Part shown: positions 1-8,612 of the stretch, in pieces
Position numbering within the stretch: position 1 is the first letter of the stretch
Layout: every line of letters begins with the position of its first letter
Origin: Clostridia bacterium
GTDB lineage: Bacteria; Bacillota; Clostridia; Christensenellales; Aristaeellaceae
Reading direction: 5' to 3'
NCBI GenBank assembly: GCA_017473345.1
Contig: JAFULL010000117.1
Coordinates: forward strand, 1-62,380
DNA length: 62,380 bases
Made by a program: the position numbers and the translations under genes
Notes under the pieces: model-generated
What the model saw: only the letters and a program-made list of their open reading frames with translations
Told to the model about the DNA's origin: nothing
Database searches by the model: none

Positions 1-144
1 CAGAATGAACAGGCGGTCATCAGCCCCAGCTGGTCCATCCACGCTGGCGCAGGTACCAGCAATTACACCTTTATCTGGGCCATGGGCGGCGAAAATCAGG
101 CGTTTGACGATATGGATGTCATTCCTACAACCGAACTGCGCTAA
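1..144 (+). CDS. kduI: 5-keto-4-deoxyuronate isomerase, C-terminal end (partial)
   Basis: This open frame enters from the left edge and ends at TAA 142-144, giving the last 47 residues of a protein. The tail resembles the C-terminus of KduI (4-deoxy-L-threo-5-hexosulose-uronate ketol-isomerase), with [15 protein letters not shown], the [11 protein letters not shown] block and a DDMD segment near the end. KduI is a cytoplasmic zinc cupin that isomerises the unsaturated uronate released from pectin toward 2-keto-3-deoxygluconate. The identification rests on remembered similarity of this short tail and is fairly secure. The rest of the gene and its neighbours lie outside the window. A GH4 alpha-galacturonidase-like gene at 44 kb fits the same substrate class. 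Confidence 0.85.
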   Translation, partial: QNEQAVISPSWSIHAGAGTSNYTFIWAMGGENQAFDDMDVIPTTELR

Positions 145-165
145 TGGGCTCCATCAATGCATTCT

Positions 166-201
166 AAAACCAGGGAGACGGAAAAACGTCTCCCTGGTTT
201 T
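166..201. terminator. Bidirectional rho-independent terminator
   Basis: A perfect 15-bp stem (166-180 with 187-201) encloses a 6-base loop, with A-rich and T-rich flanks. It lies between the convergent ends of kduI (+) and the beta-mannosidase (-), so it can serve both. Confidence 0.9.
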
Positions 202-211
202 GTTTATTCAA

Positions 212-2674
212 TCATTTTTCCAAATCATATACGCTGCGCACGCGTACATTTGCGGCGTTTCCGCGCAGTATACGTACACGCTTCTGACCGGGATTCATGT
301 CAAAGAAGTTATCGCTGAGCAGCATGTCGGGATCGTCGCTTTCAATGCACACAAAGCGAGCAAAAGCATCCGCCTTTACAACGATCTCGTTGCCATTCAT
401 CTCTACCGAAAGCTGAGGATCCGTGAACTCAAAATGCTTGGGTGCGCAGAACAGTACGCAGCCTTCACTGAGCGTTTTCCCCTCCGCCTCATAAGCGAAG
501 CTCAGGTAATGCCCGGTAGTGCGTGCCTCCTCAAAGACAAGCCTGTCGAGCCATACAGCGCTCAGTGCAGGAGCATGCAGGTTCTGCGCCCCTTCGCGCA
601 CAACACCGCCGTCCGCTCCGCGCAGCGCCCACTTGACCAGACCTTCGACGTCATACATAGTCTCGTTGGTCACATTCAGACGCGCACTGCATTCAACGGG
701 CTTTCGGATAAAATCGATGACATTGGGCTGCTGTGTCAATTCGCCTTCTTCCTCACAGGAGATCATCACAGGTGCAAAGAAACGCTTTGCAGCATAATGC
801 ATTGCCTTCCAGCGGCCAAAATAGTCGATGGACGCCCACGAAGCCACGGGCCAGCAGTCATTCAGCTGCCAGATGATCGCGCCCATGCAACGGCCGCGGT
901 TGCGTCGCCAGTGCTCCACACCGTAACGGATGGCGTCCGCCTGCAGCAGCTGAGAGCAGTACAGCAGATTTTCAAAGGAATTGGGATATTTGTACGTCTG
1001 TGCCAGATAGGCAAGAATATTGCCGTTGGCTGCCTTATTGCGCTGATGGTATTCCATGATGCGCGAGAATACATTGCGATCTTCCGGCAAAGTAAAGCTC
1101 TCGACCGTTTTCAGGCACGGGAAGGACTGGAAGCCGAACTCCGACGCATAGCGGAAGAAGAATTTACGATAATCGGTAAAAGGCTTCTTGCCGTGCCATA
1201 CCTCCCAGTAATGCACGTCTCCCCTGTTTTCAGCATTGGGATCGTCAAAGTTGCCGCCTGAGGAGGGTGATGCCGGCCACCAGAAGGTTTGCGGCGCATG
1301 CTGCTTGACAACCGACGGCAGCACATATTCAAACATCTTCACATAGTCGGCATAATGATGATACTCCTTGGGCCCCATCGACTCCATGTCGCCCATTACA
1401 GTGGTGCGAAGAGCCTGACCCATAAACATTTCCATCTCGTTATTGCCGCAGATCAGTGCAAGAGAAACATGGTGCCGCAGGCGTTTGACATTCTGCTCTG
1501 TTTCAAGACGTATGCTTGCGTCAAACTCCGGCGTCATGTCATAGAAGGCACAGGCATACATCAGATCCTGCCACACCATCAGGCCAAGCTCGTCGCAAAT
1601 ATCATAGAAAAAGTCATCTGGATAATAACCGCCGCCCCAAATGCGAACCGAATTGAAGTTTGCAAGTCTTGCGTCCTCAAGCAGTCTGCGGGTGCGTTCG
1701 GGCGTAACGCGGCTGAGGATGTTATCCTCAGGAATATAGTCTGCGCCCATGGCGAAGACCTTCACGCCGTTGACAATATGGCAGAATTCTTCGCCCCATT
1801 CATCCTTTTCACGGCTGATGGAAAGCGTACGCAGGCCAATGCGGCGCTGCCACTCGTCTTGCTCCACGCCGGCAGCATACACTGTGACCTTCACCGTATA
1901 CAGAGGCTGATCACCATAGCCGGCGGGCCACCACAGTTGCGGATCCTCGATCACAATCTGCGCCGTTTCAGCCGTCTGATGATCCAAAACATATGTTTTC
2001 CCGTCAGGAGATGTAACCACAGCGCTCCAGCTGTCTGCATGCCCGTCCACTTCAGGAATCAGGCGCAGCGCAACCTTGCCCGGTTCGTGCTCCTGCAATA
2101 CCAGTACGCTTTCAATGCGCGCTTCATCAACATAAAGCAGTTCAATATCACGCCAGATACCGGCATCCGGAAGTCTGGGGCCCCAATCCCAGCCAAACAT
2201 GCAGTGCGCCTTGCGGATATGCTGAAAACCGGGAATGGCATCATCCGAACACCAGCCAGGGCTTTGATCGTAACGTTTCAGCGCGTAGTCAATAGGTGAA
2301 TCAAAGCGGATGATGATTTCATTTTCTCCCTCTTTGAGAAAAGACTTTACGTCCCACATCCAGGTGATGTGCATATTGTCAGCATAGCCGACCTTTTTGC
2401 CGTTAATGCTGACATGAGCCAGTGTATCCAGCCCATGACAGCGCAGTATGATGCGTTTTGCTTCAACGCTGTCCAGTGTAAATACGCGGCGGTATTCATA
2501 GTCATTCTTCAGCAGTTCAAATGCCGCCAGTTCGTTATCGCGCCAGAAAGGGTCCGGCATGGTGCCGTCGCGCATCAGATCGGCATATACAGAACCGGGT
2601 ACAATGGCATCATGCCACCGCTGTTCACCGCATTCTCTCATATGCCATGAACCGTTTAAAGAGATTTTTTTCAT
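212..2674 (-). CDS. GH2 beta-mannosidase
   Basis: This 820-residue protein has the layout of a family 2 beta-mannosidase, which releases mannose from the non-reducing ends of manno-oligosaccharides. An N-terminal sugar-binding jelly roll is followed by an Ig-like domain near residues 185-285 and a TIM barrel from about 300. The probable acid/base is Glu413 in ICGNNEMEM and the probable nucleophile is Glu512 in YASEFGFQSF. RIWGGGYYPDDFF at about 344-356 is typical of the family. There is no signal peptide, so it should act in the cytoplasm on imported oligosaccharides. The start is supported by AGGAGG upstream of ATG 2674. It is divergent from the MATE gene and close to a GH3 enzyme and an oligosaccharide-type importer, which suggests mannan use. 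Confidence 0.93.
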   Translation of the reverse strand: MKKISLNGSWHMRECGEQRWHDAIVPGSVYADLMRDGTMPDPFWRDNELAAFELLKNDYEYRRVFTLDSVEAKRIILRCHGLDTLAHVSINGKKVGYADNMHITWMWDVKSFLKEGENEIIIRFDSPIDYALKRYDQSPGWCSDDAIPGFQHIRKAHCMFGWDWGPRLPDAGIWRDIELLYVDEARIESVLVLQEHEPGKVALRLIPEVDGHADSWSAVVTSPDGKTYVLDHQTAETAQIVIEDPQLWWPAGYGDQPLYTVKVTVYAAGVEQDEWQRRIGLRTLSISREKDEWGEEFCHIVNGVKVFAMGADYIPEDNILSRVTPERTRRLLEDARLANFNSVRIWGGGYYPDDFFYDICDELGLMVWQDLMYACAFYDMTPEFDASIRLETEQNVKRLRHHVSLALICGNNEMEMFMGQALRTTVMGDMESMGPKEYHHYADYVKMFEYVLPSVVKQHAPQTFWWPASPSSGGNFDDPNAENRGDVHYWEVWHGKKPFTDYRKFFFRYASEFGFQSFPCLKTVESFTLPEDRNVFSRIMEYHQRNKAANGNILAYLAQTYKYPNSFENLLYCSQLLQADAIRYGVEHWRRNRGRCMGAIIWQLNDCWPVASWASIDYFGRWKAMHYAAKRFFAPVMISCEEEGELTQQPNVIDFIRKPVECSARLNVTNETMYDVEGLVKWALRGADGGVVREGAQNLHAPALSAVWLDRLVFEEARTTGHYLSFAYEAEGKTLSEGCVLFCAPKHFEFTDPQLSVEMNGNEIVVKADAFARFVCIESDDPDMLLSDNFFDMNPGQKRVRILRGNAANVRVRSVYDLEK

Positions 2675-2703
2675 TTGCTAACCATCCTCCTTTGCTGATC
2701 GGC

Positions 2704-2732
2704 TTTACATTTTCTAAATGTTATTGTATTCT
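2704..2732 (+). promoter_or_regulatory. Sigma-A promoter of the MATE gene
   Basis: TTTACA at 2704-2709 and TATTCT at 2727-2732 are separated by 17 bp, 32 bp upstream of the MATE start codon. No equally good promoter was found for the divergent beta-mannosidase. Confidence 0.6.
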
Positions 2733-2764
2733 TATGCCAAGAAACACATAAAGGAACCATCATT

Positions 2765-4093
2765 ATGACGCTTGATATGACAAAAGGAACACCCTGGAAG
2801 CTGTTGCTGCGCTTTGCCCTGCCGCTGATGCTTTCTTCATTGCTGCAGCAGTTCTATACCATGTGCGACAGCATAATCGTAGGCAGGCTGCTGGGTTCTG
2901 AAGCCTTTGCAGCCATTGGCTCAGCTTCAAACCTCAACTGGTTTCCGCTCAGCATGATTTCGGGTGCAGCTATCGGCTTTGGCGTAGCGCTTGCACAGCG
3001 TTTCGGCGCAAAGGATGAAGAAGGCCTCCGCCATTATTTTGCATCGTCCATATTGCTGAGCATGCTGCTGGGCTTTCTGCTCACAGTTGCCGGAACATTG
3101 GCCGTCGAACCATTTCTGCAGCTGCTTCGCACACCGGCAGAACTGATGGAATATGCATGCCGCTATCTGCGCGTACTGTGGGCCGGTCTGTTTGTTACAG
3201 CTGCACTAAATATTCTGACGTCTGCCCTGCGGGCGGTTGGCGACAGCCATACGCCGTTTGTGGCACTGGTAGTGTCCTCAATCATCAACATTATTTTGGA
3301 CTTTGTATTGATCCAGTACCTTCACATGGGTGTGGAAGGCGCTGCAGTAGCTACGGTTCTGTCACAGACAGTTGCTGTTGTATGGTGCCTGCATGCAATC
3401 ATCTGCAAGGCCAAAATTCTTCCGCAGCGCAGGCATTGGAAACCGCAAAAGCCCGTCGTGAAGGAACTGCTTCGCCTTGGCATTCCTCATCTGCTTTGTC
3501 AGGGTGTAACCGCCAGCGGTGAACTGTGGATTCAGTCAGCGGTCAACGCCTATGGCGCCCTTTACGTCACAGGGGTCACGGCGGCAAGGCGTCATTTCAA
3601 CCTGCTCTATGTTGTCGGCAATGGTCTGGAGGGTGCGCTGGCAACATTCGCCGGTCAAAACTGGGGAGCAAATGAGAAAAAAAGAATCGTGCACGGAACA
3701 CGCACAGCCGTTGCGATGGGTATAGGTTCATCCGTTGTAATTGCTGCTTTTGTCTGTCTGTTTGCCGAACCACTGATCTGCTTCTACATTCCCCACAGCA
3801 GCATTGAAACCATCCGGATCGGTACGGCTGCACTGCGTGTAGAGGCCGTTTTCCTGCCGACCCTGTACCTGCTTTGCGAATATCGCGCTGCCATTCAGGG
3901 AATGGGCAATGCGATTCTGCCAATGCTTTCGGGTTTTCTGGAACTGTTGATGCGTCTGCTTTGCGCATGGATTCTGCCTGCTGTCGCAGGCCAAAGCGGA
4001 TTGTATTTCACCGACGGCTTTACATGGCTGATCACGATGCTGATGCTGCTGATCTGCTATCAGGTCCTTCGCAAAAAACATCTCACAGTGTAA
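2765..4093 (+). CDS. MATE family efflux transporter
   Basis: This 442-residue, strongly hydrophobic protein has about 12 membrane segments arranged as two MatE halves. The start MTKGTPWKLLLRFALPLMLSSLLQQFYTMCDSIIVGR-type region (quoted in parts) is typical of the MatE family, with the P-L-M-L-S-S and Y-x-x-C-D-S-I-I-V-G-R signatures. MATE proteins export cationic drugs or metabolites using Na+ or H+ gradients. The actual substrate cannot be read from the sequence. An AAAGGA site lies 9 bp before ATG 2765. It is a single-gene unit with its own promoter and a strong terminator, so a link to the glycosidases on either side is not required. Confidence 0.9.
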   Translation: MTLDMTKGTPWKLLLRFALPLMLSSLLQQFYTMCDSIIVGRLLGSEAFAAIGSASNLNWFPLSMISGAAIGFGVALAQRFGAKDEEGLRHYFASSILLSMLLGFLLTVAGTLAVEPFLQLLRTPAELMEYACRYLRVLWAGLFVTAALNILTSALRAVGDSHTPFVALVVSSIINIILDFVLIQYLHMGVEGAAVATVLSQTVAVVWCLHAIICKAKILPQRRHWKPQKPVVKELLRLGIPHLLCQGVTASGELWIQSAVNAYGALYVTGVTAARRHFNLLYVVGNGLEGALATFAGQNWGANEKKRIVHGTRTAVAMGIGSSVVIAAFVCLFAEPLICFYIPHSSIETIRIGTAALRVEAVFLPTLYLLCEYRAAIQGMGNAILPMLSGFLELLMRLLCAWILPAVAGQSGLYFTDGFTWLITMLMLLICYQVLRKKHLTV

Positions 4094-4101
4094 TGCACCA
4101 A

Positions 4102-4136
4102 GCCCGCCGGTTCAGAACCGGCGGGCAATTTATTTT
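4102..4136. terminator. Bidirectional rho-independent terminator
   Basis: An 11-bp GC-rich stem (4102-4112 with 4116-4126) has a 3-base loop and is followed by a T-rich stretch. It lies between the convergent MATE and GH3 genes, and its T tract reaches the GH3 stop codon at 4137-4139. Confidence 0.88.
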
Positions 4137-6404
4137 TTACGCCTGATTGATCATTTCGACCATGCCTGCAAGCTGATCGTAGGACAGTTGACCGCCCGAG
4201 AAGCTGGCTGCGCTGCGCAGCGGCATATAGCGGATCATGGCCTCCATCATATCCTTCGAAATCGCGCTGGAAGCAGTATCGCTTTCGCTGCTCATGCCCA
4301 TTGCCTGCATCACGCCGTCGATCAGCGGCTTGAGAACTGCCATGGCCTTGGGGCTTTTCATCAAATCGAGGAAAATGCTATCCACCGTGAAATGCGCTGG
4401 CAGCTCGACCGTGCTTTCGACAGTAATTTTCTTCGCAAGAACCACATCGCGGCTGGAACGGCAGATTTCGATGGTAAACTCGCCCGTTTCCACATGCCAG
4501 TCGTTGAGCTGCACATTCCAGTAGGCAAATGCGCGCTTGTCCAGTTCAAATTCAACCGTCTTCGTCTCTCCGGGGGCCAGTCCGACCTTTTCAAAGCCCT
4601 TGAGTTCGCGCACAGGACGGAATACGGTGCTCTCGCAGTCGCCCACGTAAAGCTGAACCACTTCCTTGCCCGCAACGCTGCCTGTGTTGGTTACGTCGAC
4701 CGTAACCTTCAGCGTATCGGTATCCTTAATGCTTTCAGCATCGACGCAAAGGTTGCTGTATGCAAAACTGGTATAGCTCAACCCATAGCCAAACGGGAAC
4801 AGCACGTCCATCTTCTTTTTGTCATAATAGCGGTATCCGACAAATACACCTTCATTGTAGACGGCCACATCGCCCTCGCCGCCATAGCTGAGATAGCTGG
4901 GGTTGTCCTCCAGCTTATGCGGGAAACTCTCCGGCAGGCGACCGCAGGGATTGACAGTGCCCCACAGCACGTCCTTCGTTGCACCGCCGACAGCCTGACC
5001 GCCCAGATAGCCTTCGATTACAGCCTTTGCAGCGCCGATCCACGGCATTTCCACAGGAGAACCATTATACAGCACAACGATCGTGTTCGGATTTGCCTCG
5101 GCCACACGACGGATAAGCTCCACCTGACAGGCAGGCATGCGCATATGGGTGCGATCGTAGCCTTCAGATTCAAAGCTGTCAGGAAGACCCGCAACGATAA
5201 CCGCCTTATCAGCCTTGGCCGCTACAGCAACCGCTTCAGCAATCAGCTTCTCATCAGGTTCTTCCGTCACGATATCATAGCCCTGTGCGTAAGTAATCCC
5301 CGGCACGCCTTCGAGTGCATCCATCAGGCTTTCAACCTTGAAGCAGTTGATGTGGCTGCTGCCGCCGCCCTGGAAGCGCGGTTCTTTGGCAAACTTGCCG
5401 ATAACAGCCACACTCTCGCCCTCTGCGATGGGCAGAATACCGTCCTCATTTTTCAGAAGCACCATGCACTCCGCAGCCAGCCTGCGGGACAGCTCGTGCT
5501 GAGCCTCCATATCCCATTCGGTTTCAGGCTTTGCATTGTCCAAATAACGCTTGTGGATGGTCAATATGCGTTCAACAGCAAGGTCTACATCCTTTTCATC
5601 CAGCAAACCCGCCCGCACTGCATCGACCACACGCTTGTCGTTAGCGCCGCCGGAAGAGGGCATTTCCAGGTCCAGACCTGCATGAACGCCTTTTACACGG
5701 TCGCTTACAGCGCCCCAGTCACTTACAACATAGCCGTCAAAGCCCCATTCTCCGCGCAGAAGATCGGTCAACAGTCCGCGATGCTGAGAAGCATATTCAC
5801 CGTTGAGACGGTTGTAGGAGCACATCACCGTCCACGCCTTGCCTTCTTTGACAGCGCTTTCAAAGGCAGGATAGTAGATCTCGCGCAGCGTGCGCTCATC
5901 CACCACACTGTCGGACGACATGCGGCGGTTTTCCTGACTGTTGGCTGCAAAATGCTTGACGCTTACGCCGATGTTGCGGCTCTGCACGCCCTTGATCAGG
6001 CTGGCGGACAGCTGAGCAGCTAGATAGGGATCTTCGCTGAAATACTCAAAGTTACGGCCGCATAGCGGGGAACGCTTGATGTTGACAGCCGGACCAAGGT
6101 TCACAGCGACCCGTTCGTGCTGGCAGGCGTCGCCTACCGCCTCTCCGATCTGGCGCAGCATGTCACGGTCAAAGCTTGCAGCGCTGGCGCATGCCGTAGG
6201 CAGACACACTGCCTTGATGCTTTCATTCACACCCAGATGATCGGCCTGCTCGTCCTGTTTGCGCAAACCGTGCGGTCCGTCCGAAACCATAACTGACGGA
6301 ATACCCAGCCGCTCGACCGGTTTGGTATGCCAGAAGTCAAGACCGCTGAGCAGCGACGCTTTTTCTTCCAGAGTCATTTTAGATAACAGCTTTTTTACAT
6401 CCAT
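4137..6404 (-). CDS. GH3 beta-glucosidase-type glycoside hydrolase
   Basis: This 755-residue protein has the usual GH3 order: an N-terminal TIM barrel, an alpha/beta sandwich, and a C-terminal fibronectin-III-like domain (about 570-650). The likely nucleophile is Asp229 in GYVVSDWGAV. KHFAANSQE at about 150-158 and GRNFEYFSEDP at about 116-126 are substrate-binding motifs of the family. No signal peptide is visible, which indicates a cytoplasmic enzyme that trims imported beta-linked gluco- or xylo-oligosaccharides. The start at 6404 (MDVKKLL) is chosen because GAGGTG lies 6 bp upstream. A longer in-frame reading to 6452 lacks a ribosome site. Two TGTATACA-type palindromes lie upstream and may control it. 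A stretch of about 85 residues after the Fn3 domain has no assignment I recognise. Confidence 0.92.
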   Translation of the reverse strand: MDVKKLLSKMTLEEKASLLSGLDFWHTKPVERLGIPSVMVSDGPHGLRKQDEQADHLGVNESIKAVCLPTACASAASFDRDMLRQIGEAVGDACQHERVAVNLGPAVNIKRSPLCGRNFEYFSEDPYLAAQLSASLIKGVQSRNIGVSVKHFAANSQENRRMSSDSVVDERTLREIYYPAFESAVKEGKAWTVMCSYNRLNGEYASQHRGLLTDLLRGEWGFDGYVVSDWGAVSDRVKGVHAGLDLEMPSSGGANDKRVVDAVRAGLLDEKDVDLAVERILTIHKRYLDNAKPETEWDMEAQHELSRRLAAECMVLLKNEDGILPIAEGESVAVIGKFAKEPRFQGGGSSHINCFKVESLMDALEGVPGITYAQGYDIVTEEPDEKLIAEAVAVAAKADKAVIVAGLPDSFESEGYDRTHMRMPACQVELIRRVAEANPNTIVVLYNGSPVEMPWIGAAKAVIEGYLGGQAVGGATKDVLWGTVNPCGRLPESFPHKLEDNPSYLSYGGEGDVAVYNEGVFVGYRYYDKKKMDVLFPFGYGLSYTSFAYSNLCVDAESIKDTDTLKVTVDVTNTGSVAGKEVVQLYVGDCESTVFRPVRELKGFEKVGLAPGETKTVEFELDKRAFAYWNVQLNDWHVETGEFTIEICRSSRDVVLAKKITVESTVELPAHFTVDSIFLDLMKSPKAMAVLKPLIDGVMQAMGMSSESDTASSAISKDMMEAMIRYMPLRSAASFSGGQLSYDQLAGMVEMINQA

Positions 6405-6473
6405 GTTTTTCACCTCATATTTCAGTTGACGCGGAAGTGGAGTTTTGTACATAACGAATGCATTAAACGAAAG

Positions 6474-6503
6474 ATGTATACATAATTCGCTTCATGTATA
6501 CAA
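6474..6503. promoter_or_regulatory. Tandem palindromic operator-like sites
   Basis: ATGTATACAT (6474-6483, a perfect palindrome) and ATGTATACAA (6494-6503) start exactly 20 bp apart, about two helical turns. They lie 70-100 bp upstream of the GH3 start and about 60-90 bp upstream of the divergent Opp promoter. The arrangement suggests paired binding of a dimeric repressor. TGTATACA-like cores are common in GntR-type operators, but the regulator is unknown and none is encoded nearby. Confidence 0.5.
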
Positions 6504-6564
6504 ATTCCTTTTTTTAGCATATTGTATATATATAGTATTTTATTGGGCTTTTATGGGAAAGCAA

Positions 6565-6593
6565 TTGACAAATATTCCAAAACGTATTATGAT
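6565..6593 (+). promoter_or_regulatory. Strong sigma-A promoter of the Opp-type operon
   Basis: A perfect TTGACA (6565-6570) and TATGAT (6588-6593) are separated by 17 bp. They lie in the 354-bp AT-rich intergenic region (6405-6758) between the divergent GH3 gene and the binding-protein gene. This leaves a 5' leader of about 160 nt in which I see no clear riboswitch. The gap also holds the tandem palindromes. Confidence 0.8.
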
Positions 6594-6758
6594 AAAACCA
6601 CTTGGAGTGAAGTTAAACCCATTGTTAACAAACCAGAATTTTTATATTTTATTTATAATTATTAGTTAACCCCTTTTAAAAATCCAAGCTGATTCTCCCG
6701 GCTTCAGGTCGCGTTAGTGGAGCCGAGAAAATAAAAAAGGAAGGATGGAACCTGTACA

Positions 6759-8546
6759 ATGAAGAAACTGCTTGCTCTCATCCTCGCGCTGGCAATGGTC
6801 CTCTCTCTGGCTGCAGCCTCTGCCCAGACTGTGGAACTGCCCCGCAACGAGACCCTGTACTTCGCTGGTCAGCAGTGGGGTACTGTGAACTCCTGGAACA
6901 TCATCGGCACCAACCAGAACAACGCCATGGCGATCGCTGGCGGCCCCTCCGGCTACCGTACCCTGATGTTCGAAACTCTGTACATGTACAACTTCATGGA
7001 CGGCTCCATGACTGGTCTGCTGGCTGACGGCGACTATGTCTGGAACGACGCCATGACCGAAGTAACCGTGAAGATTAAGGACGCTGCCAAGTGGTCCGAC
7101 GGCACCCCCGTCACTGCCGAAGACGTCAAGCGCACCTTCGACATCGGCGTGGAAATCGGCAACGGCACCGGCACTGGCTACAAGGCCTACATCGCCGAGA
7201 TCGTGGCTGACGGCAAGAACCTGACCATCAAGGCTGCTGTGAACGAAGCTGGCGTGCCCGTCAACCCCCTGAAGGTTGTTGATTTCCTGTCCGGCGCTCC
7301 CATCGCTCAGGCTGCCTGGATCGACGCTGTGGTTGCCCGCAACAACGGCGACGCTACCGCCATCCTCAACGATGCCGGTGAAGACGTTGTGTGGTCCGGC
7401 CCCTACACCAAGTACTATGCAGACGATCAGAAGGTCGTTCTGGTTCGCGACGACAACTACTGGGGCCAGGATGCTTCCATGTGGGGCAAGCTGCCTGTTC
7501 CGAAGTACATCGCTCATGCCATGTATGCTGACAACGCCGCTGGCGAAGTCGCTCTGAAGGCCGGCGAAGTTGACGTTTGCCAGCAGTTCATCGGCAACGT
7601 TCAGAACCTGTGGCTGGAAGACGGTCTGCCCATCTCCACCTACTATGAAGAAGCTCCCTACGGCGTGTGCCTGACCATGCCCACCGCCTGGTACAACATG
7701 AACATGCCCGTGCTGGCCGAGAACGCTGCCCTGCGTAAGGCCATCGCCATGGCCGTTGACTATGACACCATCATCGCCAACGCCATGACCAACCAGAGCC
7801 CCTCCTTCGCCGACGTGCCCCGTTCTCTGATGAACCCCACCGGCGGCGAGCAGGCTCTGTACAACCAGGCTGAGGTTGCCGAGCTGCAGTGGGCCGGCAG
7901 CGACATCGAAGGCGCCAAGAAGCTGCTGGATGAAGCTGGCATCGTAGACGGCGACGGCGACGGCTGGCGTGAGTACAAGGGCGAAAAGATCGCTCTGAAC
8001 GCCGTGTGCCCCAACGGCTGGTCTGACTGGCAGGCTTCCATGGAAGTGGTTGCTGCTGCTGGCGAAAAGATCGGCGTGGAAATCACCACTCTGTATCCTG
8101 AATACTCCATCTACCAGACCGTGTTCACCAACCCCAACCAGGTTGAATACGCCATCTTCATGTGGTCTCCCGAGGCCGCTTCTCCCTCCAACCCCTGGAC
8201 CCGCGTCAACCAGTTCCTGGGCACCGAGTATGTCGGCGTCGAGAACAACTGGAGCGGCAACTGGGGCCAGTATGTGAACGAGGAAGCCGACGCCCTGATC
8301 AAGAAGATCCCCGTCACCACCGATGCTGAAGAGCTGAAGGCTCTCTACACCGAGCTGACCAAGATCTACCTGACCGAGGTTCCCAGCTTCTCCCTCATGT
8401 ATCGTCCCTCTGTGTTCCACGCTGTGAACGAGAGTGTTTGGACCAACTATCCCGCTGGCGACGACGGCCGCAACATCCCGCCCGCCGACTGCACCGACGG
8501 CTACGGCATTGCTGCCCTGTACGAGCTGGAGCTTGTCAATCCGTAA
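6759..8546 (+). CDS. Opp-family ABC transporter substrate-binding protein
   Basis: This 595-residue SBP_bac_5 protein captures the substrate of the importer encoded just downstream. It starts with a signal peptide (MKKLLALILALAMVLSLA, likely cut after ASA near residue 22). There is no lipobox cysteine, which is unusual for a monoderm binding protein. The W-S-D-G-T-P-V-T-A-E-D block at about 111-121 and DGDGDGWREYKGEKI at about 390-405 are family features. The second is common in members that bind oligosaccharides rather than peptides. Codon use is extremely biased to GCC, CTG and AAC, which suggests very high expression. AAGGAAGGA precedes ATG 6759. The sugar assignment comes from the neighbouring glycosidases and is an inference. 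Confidence 0.9.
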   Translation: MKKLLALILALAMVLSLAAASAQTVELPRNETLYFAGQQWGTVNSWNIIGTNQNNAMAIAGGPSGYRTLMFETLYMYNFMDGSMTGLLADGDYVWNDAMTEVTVKIKDAAKWSDGTPVTAEDVKRTFDIGVEIGNGTGTGYKAYIAEIVADGKNLTIKAAVNEAGVPVNPLKVVDFLSGAPIAQAAWIDAVVARNNGDATAILNDAGEDVVWSGPYTKYYADDQKVVLVRDDNYWGQDASMWGKLPVPKYIAHAMYADNAAGEVALKAGEVDVCQQFIGNVQNLWLEDGLPISTYYEEAPYGVCLTMPTAWYNMNMPVLAENAALRKAIAMAVDYDTIIANAMTNQSPSFADVPRSLMNPTGGEQALYNQAEVAELQWAGSDIEGAKKLLDEAGIVDGDGDGWREYKGEKIALNAVCPNGWSDWQASMEVVAAAGEKIGVEITTLYPEYSIYQTVFTNPNQVEYAIFMWSPEAASPSNPWTRVNQFLGTEYVGVENNWSGNWGQYVNEEADALIKKIPVTTDAEELKALYTELTKIYLTEVPSFSLMYRPSVFHAVNESVWTNYPAGDDGRNIPPADCTDGYGIAALYELELVNP

Positions 8547-8563
8547 CACTGTAAACCTTGGGG

Positions 8564-8587
8564 GCGGCCATGCTTCGGCATGGCCGC
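8564..8587 (+). other. Intercistronic hairpin after the binding-protein gene
   Basis: A perfect 10-bp GC-rich stem (8564-8573 with 8578-8587) is closed by a TTCG loop, which is an unusually stable tetraloop. It lies between the binding-protein stop and the first permease start. It has only a short T-poor tail, so it may protect the 3' end of a processed transcript or act as a partial terminator, giving more binding protein than permease. Confidence 0.7.
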
Positions 8588-8612
8588 TTCCTTCATAAGG
8601 GGGGAAACGACG

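Noticed and set aside
6714-8549. 611-residue open frame on the minus strand opposite the Opp-type binding protein
   Set aside because: It is explained by extreme codon bias of the plus-strand gene. It has low-complexity Gly/Val/His composition and no sensible domain.
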